A stretch of 50,863 bases of DNA, from positions 1-50,863 of the IMG/VR virus record IMGVR_UViG_3300021061_000022, one strand, 5' to 3'. The notes below the pieces were generated by a model, which ran no database searches, was not told the origin of the DNA, and saw only the letters and a program-made list of their open reading frames with translations. Source of the DNA: a virus. Shown here in pieces: positions 16,432-23,758 of the stretch (position 1 is the stretch's first letter; each line of letters begins with the position of its first letter). The translations under genes and the position numbers were made by a program.

Positions 16432-16875
16432 TCACGGGTGCGCGCACCCCACTTTCCCGCACCGCCCCGGCCCCCCGCAGTTCTTCCCGATCCGCCCCTC
16501 GTAGACCGGCTCTTTGACCGGCCACACCCCCTTCCGCGCCTCCGCCAGCTCCCCCTTCAACCGCCCCACGTCCAGCCGCAGCATCTCGATCTCAGGCACC
16601 AGCAGCCGAAGGCGCGCCACCTCCGCCAGCAGCACCGCGCAATGCGGGCACTCGCCCTTCTGAATCGCCTTCCGTCGCCGGACGCTGTTCGACTCGGGAA
16701 CCCGGTCCACCGATACGTTGAACCCGGCATACGCGGGATCGACGCTCAACGTCGCGTTCTCCCCCCGGGAACGTTCCCCCTCTTGTTCTCCCCCCGGCGT
16801 TCTCCCCTTCCGGCACCGGGAACACCACCGCTGCTTGCCGGCCTCGCGTTCTCCGCACTTCGTACAGGTCGCCAT
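16432..16875 (-). CDS. Double zinc-ribbon, coiled-coil protein
   Basis: Encodes 147 residues. It opens with CTKCGEREAGKQRWCSRCRKG, a four-Cys zinc ribbon, followed by a disordered basic stretch, then ECPHCAVLLAEVARLRLL, where a CxxC leads into a leucine-rich coiled coil (to about 112), and ends with further Cys (NCGGPGRCGKVGC). GGGAGG lies seven bases before the ATG. As the first gene of the late block with DNA-binding texture it could be a late activator, but that is speculation. Confidence 0.78.
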   Translation of the reverse strand: MATCTKCGEREAGKQRWCSRCRKGRTPGGEQEGERSRGENATLSVDPAYAGFNVSVDRVPESNSVRRRKAIQKGECPHCAVLLAEVARLRLLVPEIEMLRLDVGRLKGELAEARKGVWPVKEPVYEGRIGKNCGGPGRCGKVGCAHP

Positions 16876-16975
16876 TTGTTCCTCCCGCGTGGGGCTAAAC
16901 GTCCCTTGACCTCGTTTGTCTCAGCGCTCTGTCGGTAGGGAACCCGTCACCGTGCCCCACATGACGGCCGGGCTG

Positions 16976-17008
16976 CCCCCAGGCCCCCCTCCCACCCAGC
17001 TCCACCCC
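16976..17008 (-). other. G-quadruplex motif
   Basis: On the minus strand five G tracts (4, 3, 3, 6 and 5 G) are separated by loops of 7, 1, 1 and 3 bases. This satisfies the usual four-tract rule. It lies about 100 bases upstream of the first late gene and about 600 bases from the small terminase gene. Confidence 0.6.
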
Positions 17009-17121
17009 AAATCGGGTGCCCTCGTACCCACAACGGGTGGTGTTCGGGCCCATCTGCCCCCGAGAGGCGTGCTGCAAGTACGCGAGAAGGCTCGCTTGAC
17101 AGACTAGTGCGGTTCTCTGTC

Positions 17122-17156
17122 ATCATCTTGTCGCAAATCCCGACCGGAAATGGTGC
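17122..17156 (-). promoter_or_regulatory. Second copy of the palindromic late-promoter-like block
   Basis: The block 17132-17156 matches 16398-16422 at 22 of 25 positions and includes ATTTCCGGTCGGGATT. A GATGAT at 17122-17127 sits at nearly the same distance from the palindrome as TACGAT does in the other copy. A transcript from here would read the 16432-16875 gene with a leader of about 240 bases. Confidence 0.45.
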
Positions 17157-17203
17157 GATTTGCGCGTGGCGCGTTGGATCAGCGACGGGTAGCGTCCTGC
17201 GCC

Positions 17204-17350
17204 CTAGAATCGGAGCCTGAAGCGTCGCCAGCGATACAGCGACATGAGCCGTCGCCAGAACCCTGCATGGAGGAGCGGGGAGCGGAGGCAGGTTTCGCAG
17301 TGCCAGCCGTTGCCGCAGCCCGGGGAGATGTAGCAGTCGCAGGCGCTCAT
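17204..17350 (-). CDS. Cys-rich 48-residue protein, last early gene
   Basis: A 48-codon frame (MSACDCYISPGCGNGWHCET to start) with six Cys and one His in 21 residues, then an Arg/aromatic basic tail (FWRRLMSLYRWRRFRLRF). ATGA-coupled to a ten-codon frame (17347-17379) that in turn is ATGA-coupled to the sugar-transferase-like gene. It ends the early operon. A membrane-associating basic tail is possible. Confidence 0.62.
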   Translation of the reverse strand: MSACDCYISPGCGNGWHCETCLRSPLLHAGFWRRLMSLYRWRRFRLRF

Positions 17351-17352
17351 CT

Positions 17353-17368
17353 GGCGCCCTGACGGGCG
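17353..17368. repeat. Early-operon hairpin repeat (variant GCCCTGACGGGC)
   Basis: A diverged copy of the GGCGCCC-loop-GGGCG element, at the junction of the ten-codon frame and the 48-residue gene. Confidence 0.6.
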
Positions 17369-17375
17369 GGGTGGT

Positions 17376-18359
17376 TCATCGTCCGCGCTCCAGTAGGTCC
17401 AAGAGGCGGGCTGAGGCGTTCGAGGGGCCGAGGTAGCGGGCGCGGTAGATGCCTAAGGCGTCGGGATCTATGGCGAATGGCTCGGGGTTGGTGACGAGCG
17501 GGCGGATGACGCCGGGCCAGTAGCCAAAGGTATACGGCATCCCGGAGTAGCACTCGTGCGTCGTCCTGTGGCCGTCCAGATGCGGCTGGGGCAGGGTCAC
17601 GGAATACTGAGGCACGCCAGCGTGCGCGAGCTCCATCGCGGCGCCTGACTGGAAGTGGACGGCGACGGTCGCTGACCGGATGAGCCGGAGAGACATCGGT
17701 GGGTAGAGTTCCGTGTCCTCGTACACGGCATCAGCGAGCTGTCTCACATACGCAGGGTCCGCGTGCTTACGCCTCGTCTTGATGACGAGGCGTAACTTCT
17801 CCGTGTCACACCAGCGCCGCAATCTCGTCAGGAGCCGGCGATAGCCCGCGTAGCGGTACACGAAGCGTCGCCAGCCGCCGACTCGGAGCTTGCACGAGAA
17901 CAGCAGGAGCATGGGTGAGGACTCACTGGGCAGCGGGCGGGCGGCGGCCCAGGCGTCGAGCTGCGTTGAGCCGAGCGTCGGGGCCCACCAGTCAGACCGA
18001 TGGCGGTCGGCCAGTCGGTATTGATAATCCGACACGTAGCATTGCAGCATCCCGGGGATGACGGGCGCATTCGCCTGCTCCCAGCTGTAATCCAAGCTCA
18101 CGAGGCGGGCTGAGGACCAGGCGCTCACATCGTGGGTGTGCAACGTGGGGCCGATGAAGGCATCGGCCGGGGACGGGTCGGTGATAACCGTCGTCGACCA
18201 CCAGCGGTGCGAGACGTCAGCGTAACGGGCCTGCTCCCCCGGCTTGCGGTCGCGGGTCCAGTACAACAGGACCGTGTGCTTGCGGCGTAACGCTTCCTCG
18301 ATGACGGGGCCGATGACCTTGAAGTAGCCGATCCGTGCCGCCGGGAAGGCGAGGATCAC
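17376..18359 (-). CDS. GT-B-like glycosyl/glycerophosphotransferase-type protein
   Basis: Encodes 327 residues from a GTG that overlaps the upstream TAG by one base. Opens VILAFPAARIGYFKVIGPVI, an N-terminal Rossmann-like unit typical of GT-B and CDP-glycerol-type transferases. The second half has LRLVIKTRRKHADPAYV, a PPMSLRLIRSATVAVHFQSG segment and GAAMELAHAGVPQYSV, which parallels the 'S-S-E-A-x-x-x-G-x-P' loop that binds nucleotide-sugar in these folds. It probably transfers a sugar or polyol phosphate to a surface polymer; exact donor unknown. Part of a three-gene glycan cluster. Confidence 0.72.
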   Translation of the reverse strand: MILAFPAARIGYFKVIGPVIEEALRRKHTVLLYWTRDRKPGEQARYADVSHRWWSTTVITDPSPADAFIGPTLHTHDVSAWSSARLVSLDYSWEQANAPVIPGMLQCYVSDYQYRLADRHRSDWWAPTLGSTQLDAWAAARPLPSESSPMLLLFSCKLRVGGWRRFVYRYAGYRRLLTRLRRWCDTEKLRLVIKTRRKHADPAYVRQLADAVYEDTELYPPMSLRLIRSATVAVHFQSGAAMELAHAGVPQYSVTLPQPHLDGHRTTHECYSGMPYTFGYWPGVIRPLVTNPEPFAIDPDALGIYRARYLGPSNASARLLDLLERGR

Positions 18360-18472
18360 TAGCGGCGCGCACGGAGGGTGCGCTTGAACGCCCTCTCTGC
18401 CACCCACACCGCCAGACACATGCCGATCAGCGAGCCGACCACGAGCCCGAGCAGCGTCATCAGTAGTGTCAT
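18359..18472 (-). CDS. 37-residue membrane peptide
   Basis: A 37-codon frame beginning MTLLMTLLGLVVGSLIGMC, one transmembrane helix, then a basic tail (ERAFKRTLRARR). ATGA-coupled upstream and overlapping the next GTG by one base. Likely inner-membrane; unknown function. Confidence 0.55.
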   Translation of the reverse strand: MTLLMTLLGLVVGSLIGMCLAVWVAERAFKRTLRARR

Positions 18473-18606
18473 CGACTCGTCAGCGCCATGATCAGCACAC
18501 CGGCCAGCCCACAAATCGCGGCGGTTATAAAGAACGCCGTCGAGAGCCTCATTCCACCTGCCTCCTCAAATGCCACCCCTATGCCGTCTCGCCGCCACTC
18601 GGTCAC
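18469..18606 (-). CDS. Small membrane protein
   Basis: A 45-codon frame from GTG (GTGA overlap). An internal ATG at about 18552 follows GGAGG and would give only the hydrophobic part (MRLSTAFFITAAICGLAGVL to the end). One transmembrane segment. Both starts are possible. Confidence 0.5.
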   Translation of the reverse strand: MTEWRRDGIGVAFEEAGGMRLSTAFFITAAICGLAGVLIMALTSR

Positions 18607-18776
18607 GACTCCCGCTTCTTGTACTTCATCCCCCGATGCGCCCGACCACCGCGGCGCCCGCCTCGGCGCAGCTTCGCCTTGATGTACTCTTGCGCCTCGG
18701 CCTTGCTCATGCCGGTGCGCTTGCACAGATTCCAGATCTGCCAGCCCTCGAAACTCGGGAAGTCGAAGGCGGCCAT
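18603..18776 (-). CDS. 57-residue basic protein
   Basis: Opens MAAFDFPSFEGWQIWNLCKR, then a helix (SKAEAQEYIKAKL) and a Gly/Arg/Lys-rich tail (RRGGRRGGRAHRG). ATG overlaps the previous stop as TGATG. The RGG-like tail suggests nucleic-acid binding. Confidence 0.6.
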   Translation of the reverse strand: MAAFDFPSFEGWQIWNLCKRTGMSKAEAQEYIKAKLRRGGRRGGRAHRGMKYKKRES

Positions 18777-18964
18777 CAGCCGTAGCTCACGATGAGTTCG
18801 GGTGAGGTCGAGGACAGGTGCGCGTCTAGGGACGCGATCGTGGCGTCCCGTTGCTCGGTCGTCGCCCCGTTCAGACCCATTCCGTCAGCCTCCACGAAGT
18901 CAATCCAACGGCAGCGGCGGGGAGCCCCAGTGTTCCAGCCGGCGCGGCGCAGCAGGGTCCTCAT
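18776..18964 (-). CDS. 62-residue hypothetical protein
   Basis: Starts MRTLLRRAGWNTGAPRRCRW, followed by DFVEADGMGLNGATTEQRD and a short amphipathic end. ATGA overlap with the fusion glycosyltransferase gene. No motif recognised. Confidence 0.62.
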   Translation of the reverse strand: MRTLLRRAGWNTGAPRRCRWIDFVEADGMGLNGATTEQRDATIASLDAHLSSTSPELIVSYG

Positions 18965-20283
18965 CGGTCCAGCACGGTCCGCATGGCGGTGATCCACGAG
19001 TCGAGACGCTGGCGCTGCGCGCGGGAGCCGGCCTTGAACGCGGACGCGCCGATCGTCCCGCCGCCGAGATGGACGTAGAACGGAATCGCCCGGTCATCGC
19101 ACGCAACGTCGCAGGTATGCCCTCTGAAGGCGGCCTGATACAGCATGGTCGCCCGCCAGCCTGGTTCAACACTCTCGGCAACGTCGTACTCCGGCATCTT
19201 CGGCGCGAGATTCATCGTGGCAAACGTAGCCACATCGAACAGCGTCCCGGCGGAATGACCGCGCTGGCTCCGCCGGCTCACGATCGCCGCCGCGGGCAAT
19301 GGCTGCCGCAGGAGATAGGACAGCCAGCCGGCGCGGACGGGCAGCGCGTCGTCGTGCATGATGAAAACGTGCGAATATCCCGCAGCCCCGGCCCGATCGA
19401 GCGCGCCGCGCAGCATGCGGAGCGCGAGCGCGTTAGCCTCGCCGCCGCGTTCGTCCCACGGCCCGTGATCCAGCAGGAACACGTCGTGGGGGACGTCCTG
19501 CGTGAACCGCGCTATCGCATCGCGGGCGAGGTTCGCCAGCGCGCGCTCGCCTGAAGACGGGATCAGGATGGCGACACGCCTCGCCGCGGCCTTGATTTGC
19601 AGCGCCTCCAGCATGGCCGTAAGCGTGTCGTTCATCGCCACGTCGCACGCGCGGCCGGCAGCCGCAGCGGCCCTGGCGGCCGTCCCGAAGGATGCAGAGG
19701 TCGCGGCCGTGGCCGCGGCCGACGTGACGGCGGCGTTAATGGCCATGAAGACGGCGAGGGCGGGGTCAGGCGAGGTGACCACGTTCGCCGCCGCGATGGC
19801 CGCGTGAGCGGTTGCCGACCAGTAGCGTTCATAAAACGTCCTCCGTGCGGCCCACGCTCCGTGGGCCGCCGCGTCGAGATCCACCCGACTAGCCTCGCCA
19901 TGCCGGTACGCCTCCGCGGCCCGCAACACCTCATACGCGCGTCGGTCCACCGTGAGGCCGCGCGCCGCAGCCCGGTCCAGCGCCTGCGTCCCCACCACCA
20001 GCGCGAACGCGCGCAGCGTATCCGTGCAGTCGGCGGCCCAGAGCACCCGGCGCTCGCTCGCGCACACCTTGTCCTCGTCGCGCTCGATCGCCCCTGACAG
20101 TTCCACGCGGGACACGACGCACGGCATTCCGGGCGGCGCATAGCGCAGCGCATCCAGGGCGCGCTCGCTGGCGTGTAGACCGCGCGCGCCCAAGGCTAGG
20201 GGCGGCAGCACGGTGTACGTAGCGACGTCGAGCGGCTGGCCATCGCGGAGTTTCCAGTTCGCGGCGAAATGCCAGCCGATCAT
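18961..20283 (-). CDS. Fusion: phage GLHAS-type domain plus GT-A-like glycosyltransferase
   Basis: Encodes 440 residues. Residues 1-150 resemble a phage-restricted domain (WHFAANWKLRDGQPL ... ARGLHASERALDALRYAP ... VSRVELSGAI ... ASERRVLWAADCT), close in style to DUF7666-like proteins. An Ala-rich helical linker (about 150-230) follows. Residues 235-440 look like a GT-A family 2-type transferase: VAILIPSSGERALANLARDA, a helix, HVFIMHDDALPVRAGWLSYL with HDD in the DxD position, and a late GYxx-like acceptor loop. ATGA-coupled to the GT4 gene upstream. I infer a sugar transfer to host surface glycan. The fusion is unusual. Confidence 0.77.
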   Translation of the reverse strand: MIGWHFAANWKLRDGQPLDVATYTVLPPLALGARGLHASERALDALRYAPPGMPCVVSRVELSGAIERDEDKVCASERRVLWAADCTDTLRAFALVVGTQALDRAAARGLTVDRRAYEVLRAAEAYRHGEASRVDLDAAAHGAWAARRTFYERYWSATAHAAIAAANVVTSPDPALAVFMAINAAVTSAAATAATSASFGTAARAAAAAGRACDVAMNDTLTAMLEALQIKAAARRVAILIPSSGERALANLARDAIARFTQDVPHDVFLLDHGPWDERGGEANALALRMLRGALDRAGAAGYSHVFIMHDDALPVRAGWLSYLLRQPLPAAAIVSRRSQRGHSAGTLFDVATFATMNLAPKMPEYDVAESVEPGWRATMLYQAAFRGHTCDVACDDRAIPFYVHLGGGTIGASAFKAGSRAQRQRLDSWITAMRTVLDR

Positions 20284-21353
20284 CCGACGAGCTCCGTGTA
20301 GACCGCCATCGTCCCGCGCACGCACCGCTCCCACCGGAAGTGGCGGTCGATCCGCTCGCGGGCCGCCTCGCCGAACAGGCGCCGCACCGGAGCGTGGTCG
20401 ATCAGGAGTCGCAGCGCACGCACATAGTCGTCCTTCGTCCGGCAGACGAATCCCGCGTCGCCGACGAGCTCCGGTAGTGACCCCGCGTCCGAGGTCACAA
20501 CCGGCAGCCCGGAGGACATGGCTTCCCCGACCGCTAGGCCGAAACCCTCCATCGACGACGGGAACACGAAGATGTCCGCGCGCTGATACCACGCCGGCTT
20601 GTCCGCCTCCGGGATGTACCCGCTGCACGAGAAACCTTGCGCCTCGAGCATGGCGCGGTCCGGGCCGTCGCCCGCGATCACGAGCGACGCGCTCGGGCGC
20701 TCGACCGCGCGCCACACGTCGAGAAGCAGGCCTAGGTTCTTTCTCGGCTTCAACCCGCCGAGGAACAGGACGCGGACTTTTCCGTCATGCGGGACCTGCC
20801 GCGGCGTGAAGCGGCGATCGATCCCGTAAGGAACGACCCGCACGTGATCCGTCCTGAACCCTTCCGCCGCCATCTGGCGCCGAGCGAACTCGCTGCCGAC
20901 GATCACCCGGTCCACCAAGCGGACGACTTGCCGCTCGACCGGCCACGGCCCCGCGTCAAGGTGGTGGTGATGGGCCACGATGGGAACGGACCACCCATAG
21001 CGGCGCTTCGCGATCAAGCACGCCGGCCCCATGAACTTGAGGCTGTGGACGCGGAGCACATCGAACGGGTGGAGATGCCGGAGGGCCCGGGGAACGACGA
21101 ACGGGGCGATCGTCCAGTGCAGTCCTCGCGCAACCGGAAATCGCGTCACAGCCCGCCCGAGGCTCGCAGGATGCGGCTTCCCGTGGGCCAGCAGGATCTT
21201 CTGCTGGGCTGGCAGGCGCGTCAGCAGATCGACCTCGTAGCGTTCGCCCCCGGAGTTCGTTTCCGGGTCGAGACCACAGTGGGGGGAACAGACGACTATC
21301 AGGGGGGTCCCTCCGGCCGTCCGCCGCGCCCGTCGTCGTCTTCGTCCGTCCAC
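20280..21353 (-). CDS. GT4-family glycosyltransferase
   Basis: Encodes up to 357 residues. Classic GT-B retaining transferase signs: SPHCGLDPETNSGGERYEVD at the acceptor side, VIVGSEFARRQMA, VVPYGIDRRFTP, LFLGGLKPRKNLGLLLDV, VIAGDGPDRAML, and the donor EGFGLAVGEAMSSGLPVV (E269 and E277) binding nucleotide-sugar. GT4 enzymes build LPS and capsule chains at the cytoplasmic face. Start is uncertain: GTG at 21353 lacks a ribosome site, while a CTG at 21302 has GGAGGG six bases upstream and a four-base CTGA overlap. Middle gene of the glycan cluster. Confidence 0.88.
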   Translation of the reverse strand: MDGRRRRRARRTAGGTPLIVVCSPHCGLDPETNSGGERYEVDLLTRLPAQQKILLAHGKPHPASLGRAVTRFPVARGLHWTIAPFVVPRALRHLHPFDVLRVHSLKFMGPACLIAKRRYGWSVPIVAHHHHLDAGPWPVERQVVRLVDRVIVGSEFARRQMAAEGFRTDHVRVVPYGIDRRFTPRQVPHDGKVRVLFLGGLKPRKNLGLLLDVWRAVERPSASLVIAGDGPDRAMLEAQGFSCSGYIPEADKPAWYQRADIFVFPSSMEGFGLAVGEAMSSGLPVVTSDAGSLPELVGDAGFVCRTKDDYVRALRLLIDHAPVRRLFGEAARERIDRHFRWERCVRGTMAVYTELVG

Positions 21354-21646
21354 GGCCTGATGTGCGGCTTACGCGCCCCGAGCAGTTGGGGCAGATGCTT
21401 CCCGCACGCCGGATTCACGAGCTCGTCGCCGCAGACAGAGCAGCGCGCTTCGCCCGTCTCGGGCGCCTTCGGGCCTGCGGCGTGCAGCGCGGCCGCGAAC
21501 GGTCGCAGCGCGTCGCGGACTTCGTTGCAGTGGAAGTTGTGGCGCTCGTCCCCGGGACAGGCGTAGTCGCCGCAATGCGCGTAGCACGAGTCCGGGTCGT
21601 CAGGATCACCGAGCAGGTCGATTAGCTTCCGCCGCGCCGTCTCCAT
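21299..21646 (-). CDS. Zinc-binding hypothetical protein
   Basis: Encodes 115 residues. GGGGA lies six bases before the ATG. Two clusters: CYAHCGDYACPGDERHNFHC (about 21-40) and CSVCGDELVNPACGKH (about 68-85). The second is a zinc-finger-like unit. C-terminal end is Gly/Pro/Asp-rich. Lies between an Ea22-like gene and the GT4 gene. Confidence 0.74.
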   Translation of the reverse strand: METARRKLIDLLGDPDDPDSCYAHCGDYACPGDERHNFHCNEVRDALRPFAAALHAAGPKAPETGEARCSVCGDELVNPACGKHLPQLLGARKPHIRPWTDEDDDGRGGRPEGPP

Positions 21647-21648
21647 GC

Positions 21649-22389
21649 TCAGTCCCCTTCGCGCCGACGTGTCCAGCGGTAGGCGTTGTTCATCGCGTCC
21701 TCGTCGATCATTCCGGCATACAGGTGGTTCGCGCGCGACGGTTCGACGTACGTCCTCACCCACTTCCCGCCTTGCAGCGGGTGTTGCAGGTGCTCCACGT
21801 ACCGCCGCGCGATCGGCTCGGTCAGCGCGACGGCGCTCAACACGGTCGCGCCAGATTTAGCGAGGCTCCACACGAGCCAGATGGGGATCTCCCGCTCCAG
21901 TACGGCGCCCTCGCTGGCGCCCGAGGCGGGCGTTGCGCCTCCGGCGCGAAGGCGGGCGCGCTCGTCGAAGGCATTCGCGGCGGCGACGATGAACTCGGCG
22001 GTTGCGCGGCCCGCTACGAGCGCGACGGGGCCACTCTCACCCAGCGGCGGATAGATGCCGTACTCGTCGTCCAGTTCGCCCTCGTACGGCGCGTCGGGGA
22101 AGTGGTGCTCGACGTACCTCCACCGCTTCGGGTGCCCGATCGTCTCGCCCTTGCCGTGAGGCCCGGACACCTCCCACGGTCGCGCCGGCACCTCGCCCGC
22201 CTCGGACGCCATCGGTGGCGGTGGGGCGACGAGGGCGGCGGCCGTCAGGCGTCGCGCTTCGACTTCCCGCCGGGCCTTTTCTTGGATCGCCTCGTGGATG
22301 GTGTAGCCCTCGCGCTGGATATCGTCGTAGGTCACATCCGCGCGCTGCCACGCCAGCAGGGCGGCTCTCAGTCGCTCCTCGGGGGTCAT
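21649..22389 (-). CDS. Ea22/Ead-like protein, long form
   Basis: Encodes 246 residues from ATG (ATGA overlap). An N-terminal helical part (MTPEERLRAALLAWQRADVT) precedes an Ea22-like core: EVPARPWEVSGPHGKG, then TAEFIVAAANAFDERARL, matching the pattern of the four other members in this genome. A C-terminal unit (IPIWLVWSLAKSGATVLSAVAL) of about 70 residues is extra. Lambdoid Ea22 proteins are early genes that enhance superinfection or arrest host growth; here only similarity of pattern is known. Confidence 0.75.
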   Translation of the reverse strand: MTPEERLRAALLAWQRADVTYDDIQREGYTIHEAIQEKARREVEARRLTAAALVAPPPPMASEAGEVPARPWEVSGPHGKGETIGHPKRWRYVEHHFPDAPYEGELDDEYGIYPPLGESGPVALVAGRATAEFIVAAANAFDERARLRAGGATPASGASEGAVLEREIPIWLVWSLAKSGATVLSAVALTEPIARRYVEHLQHPLQGGKWVRTYVEPSRANHLYAGMIDEDAMNNAYRWTRRREGD

Positions 22390-22598
22390 CGTCGGGCGCC
22401 CTCGACGGGCGGGGTGTCGTGCCTCAGCACGCACCGCTGGCCGACCTCGGCGTGCGCTCGCGCGGCTCGGAAATCGAACACGTTGAGGGACGCCAGCACG
22501 AGGTCAAAGTCCTTCGCCGCCTGCCGCAGCGCGCTTCGCAGCGTCTCGGCGCACGCCCCGCACAGGCTTCCGCTCCCTAGATCACACCAGCTACACAT
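22386..22598 (-). CDS. Zinc-ribbon small protein
   Basis: Encodes 70 residues. Opens MCSWCDLGSGSLCGACAETL: two CxxC pairs nine residues apart, then a long helix (RSALRQAAKDFDLVLASL). Ends PPVEGARR from the shared hairpin repeat. Overlaps the RuvC-like gene by eight bases. Confidence 0.74.
   Translation of the reverse strand: MCSWCDLGSGSLCGACAETLRSALRQAAKDFDLVLASLNVFDFRAARAHAEVGQRCVLRHDTPPVEGARR
22394..22411. repeat. Early-operon hairpin repeat
   Basis: Exact copy of GGGCGCCCTCGACGGGCG, spanning the 3' end of the zinc-ribbon gene just before the next start. Confidence 0.8.
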
Positions 22599-23106
22599 GG
22601 GGAGTCTCCTTGGCGCCCTCGACGGGCGTACCCGCAGCCTTCGGGAGCAGTTCGGCCAGCGCGTAGCGGAGCAGGCACACCGCGTCCACCTCGTTGTCGT
22701 CGTACTCGCGCTTCCCGAGCCATCCTCGAGCTATGGCAGACTCGGTCATAGCGAACTTGTCGCCGCGGCCTGAGCCCGTCGCGAACTTCTTGAGCGTGGC
22801 CGAATGCACAGCGGCGTGCTCGATCTCCCACTCAGCGCAAAACTCCTGCACGCGGGTCGCGAACCCCGCCGCCACCTCGGTCGCGGCACCGCCGCGATGG
22901 TGCGTCTGCTCGTACACGACGAGATTGAACGAACGGCCCAACGACAGACGGTTCACCTCGTCCAGCCAGCGGTTGAAGCGCAGGTAGCGCATCCCCGGCG
23001 ACTCGCCACGCTTCACGTCGAACACCTGCACACCCGACGTCATCACCGACCCGACGCGAGTTGCCCAGCCCGTCTTCGTCCCGAGATCCAACGCCAGTAC
23101 GTTCAC
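22591..23106 (-). CDS. RuvC-like Holliday junction resolvase
   Basis: Encodes 171 residues with the RNase H-like fold: LALDLGTKTGWA holds D7, LVVYEQTHH holds E66, and REYDDNEVDAVCLL holds D137 and D141, giving the four acids that bind two Mg ions. HSATLKKFATGSGRGDKFAM resembles the conserved middle of phage crossover junction nucleases. It would cut branched recombination or replication intermediates before packaging, working with the ERF annealing protein encoded 7 kb upstream in the same operon. GTGA overlap. Confidence 0.88.
   Translation of the reverse strand: MNVLALDLGTKTGWATRVGSVMTSGVQVFDVKRGESPGMRYLRFNRWLDEVNRLSLGRSFNLVVYEQTHHRGGAATEVAAGFATRVQEFCAEWEIEHAAVHSATLKKFATGSGRGDKFAMTESAIARGWLGKREYDDNEVDAVCLLRYALAELLPKAAGTPVEGAKETPHV
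22612..22628. repeat. Early-operon hairpin repeat
   Basis: Copy of GGCGCCCTCGACGGGCG near the 3' end of the resolvase gene, encoding the TPVEGA phrase. Confidence 0.78.
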
Positions 23107-23513
23107 CGCGCGCTCCTTTCGTTCCCTTCGGACACCGCGTCGAGGGCCGCCAGCGCGGCGACCAATTCGTCGGCGCCGACCGCTCGCGTCTCTCCGTCCG
23201 CGACCTTGCGCGCCAGCCCCGCGTACGTCGCATAGACCTGCGCCGCTTCCGCGACCGCCAAGAGCGCCTTGTACGTGTTCCGGGCGGTGGCGATGAACTC
23301 GGCGTTGGCTTTAGCCTCGGCCATTGGGATCGGCGGGGTGCCGGGTGTGCAGACCGCGCTACCAGCCGTGCGCCCGTACGTCTTGGCGATCATCGCCAAG
23401 CCCTTCACCGATATGGCGACGTGATGCTGCCCGCTACCGCTCAGGTTTCCTGCGCGCCACTCGCCCGCCGTCGCGGCCGCTTCCAGGGCTTTCAGCCGGT
23501 CAAGGGCACTCAC
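23103..23513 (-). CDS. Ea22/Ead-like protein
   Basis: Encodes 136 residues from GTG (GTGA). Helical start SALDRLKALEAAATAGEWRA, middle strands, then KANAEFIATARNTYKALLAV, the core pattern of this genome's Ea22-like family. The rest is helical (ADELVAALAALDAV). Probable early accessory function. Confidence 0.74.
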   Translation of the reverse strand: MSALDRLKALEAAATAGEWRAGNLSGSGQHHVAISVKGLAMIAKTYGRTAGSAVCTPGTPPIPMAEAKANAEFIATARNTYKALLAVAEAAQVYATYAGLARKVADGETRAVGADELVAALAALDAVSEGNERSAR

Positions 23514-23734
23514 GCGGGCGTCCCTTCGGGACGAGGGTCGCGGCGAACCAGCAGGTAGCCGCCGTAGTAGCCGTTGCTGTCGTTGCGATAGTCGATCGTC
23601 GCCGTCCCGTGCTCGGTCGTGATCGCCAGCCCGTAGTACGCGCGCGTCGTGTGTTCGTCGGGATCACCGAGCTCCGGCATCTCCGCTTCCTGAACGTTCG
23701 TCACCGTGCCGCACAGCGCCGTCTCGTTGAGCAC
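23510..23734 (-). CDS. Small strand-rich hypothetical protein
   Basis: Encodes 74 residues starting at GTG, the only fitting codon. Strands dominate (YYGLAITTEHGTATIDYRND, YYGGYLLVRRD). Ends RPEGTPA encoded by a TTCG-loop hairpin. Function unknown. Confidence 0.68.
   Translation of the reverse strand: MLNETALCGTVTNVQEAEMPELGDPDEHTTRAYYGLAITTEHGTATIDYRNDSNGYYGGYLLVRRDPRPEGTPA
23518..23533. repeat. Early-operon hairpin repeat, GTCCC-TTCG-GGAC form
   Basis: GCGTCCCTTCGGGACG at the 3' end of the gene at 23510-23734; the same 16-mer recurs at 28266-28281. Confidence 0.75.
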
Positions 23735-23758
23735 CTGCTCAACCCATGTGTTCGAGCA

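Larger units (their letters stand above)
16876..17203. other. 328-base intergenic region between early and late operons
   Basis: I see no convincing gene here; short open frames on both strands have poor composition. It holds a G-quadruplex-capable run on the minus strand (16976-17008), a second copy of the late-promoter palindrome block (17132-17156), and an inverted pair GCAAATC / GATTTGC (17133-17139, 17157-17163). It is the natural place for late promoter, early terminator or packaging-recognition signals. Confidence 0.6.

Noticed and set aside
16895-17107. 60-63-codon frames on either strand in the intergenic region
   Set aside because: Rich in Gly/Arg/Pro, no ribosome site, not coupled to neighbours.
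17150-17362. 70-codon plus-strand frame
   Set aside because: Antisense of the coupled 48-residue Cys-rich gene; no recognisable product.
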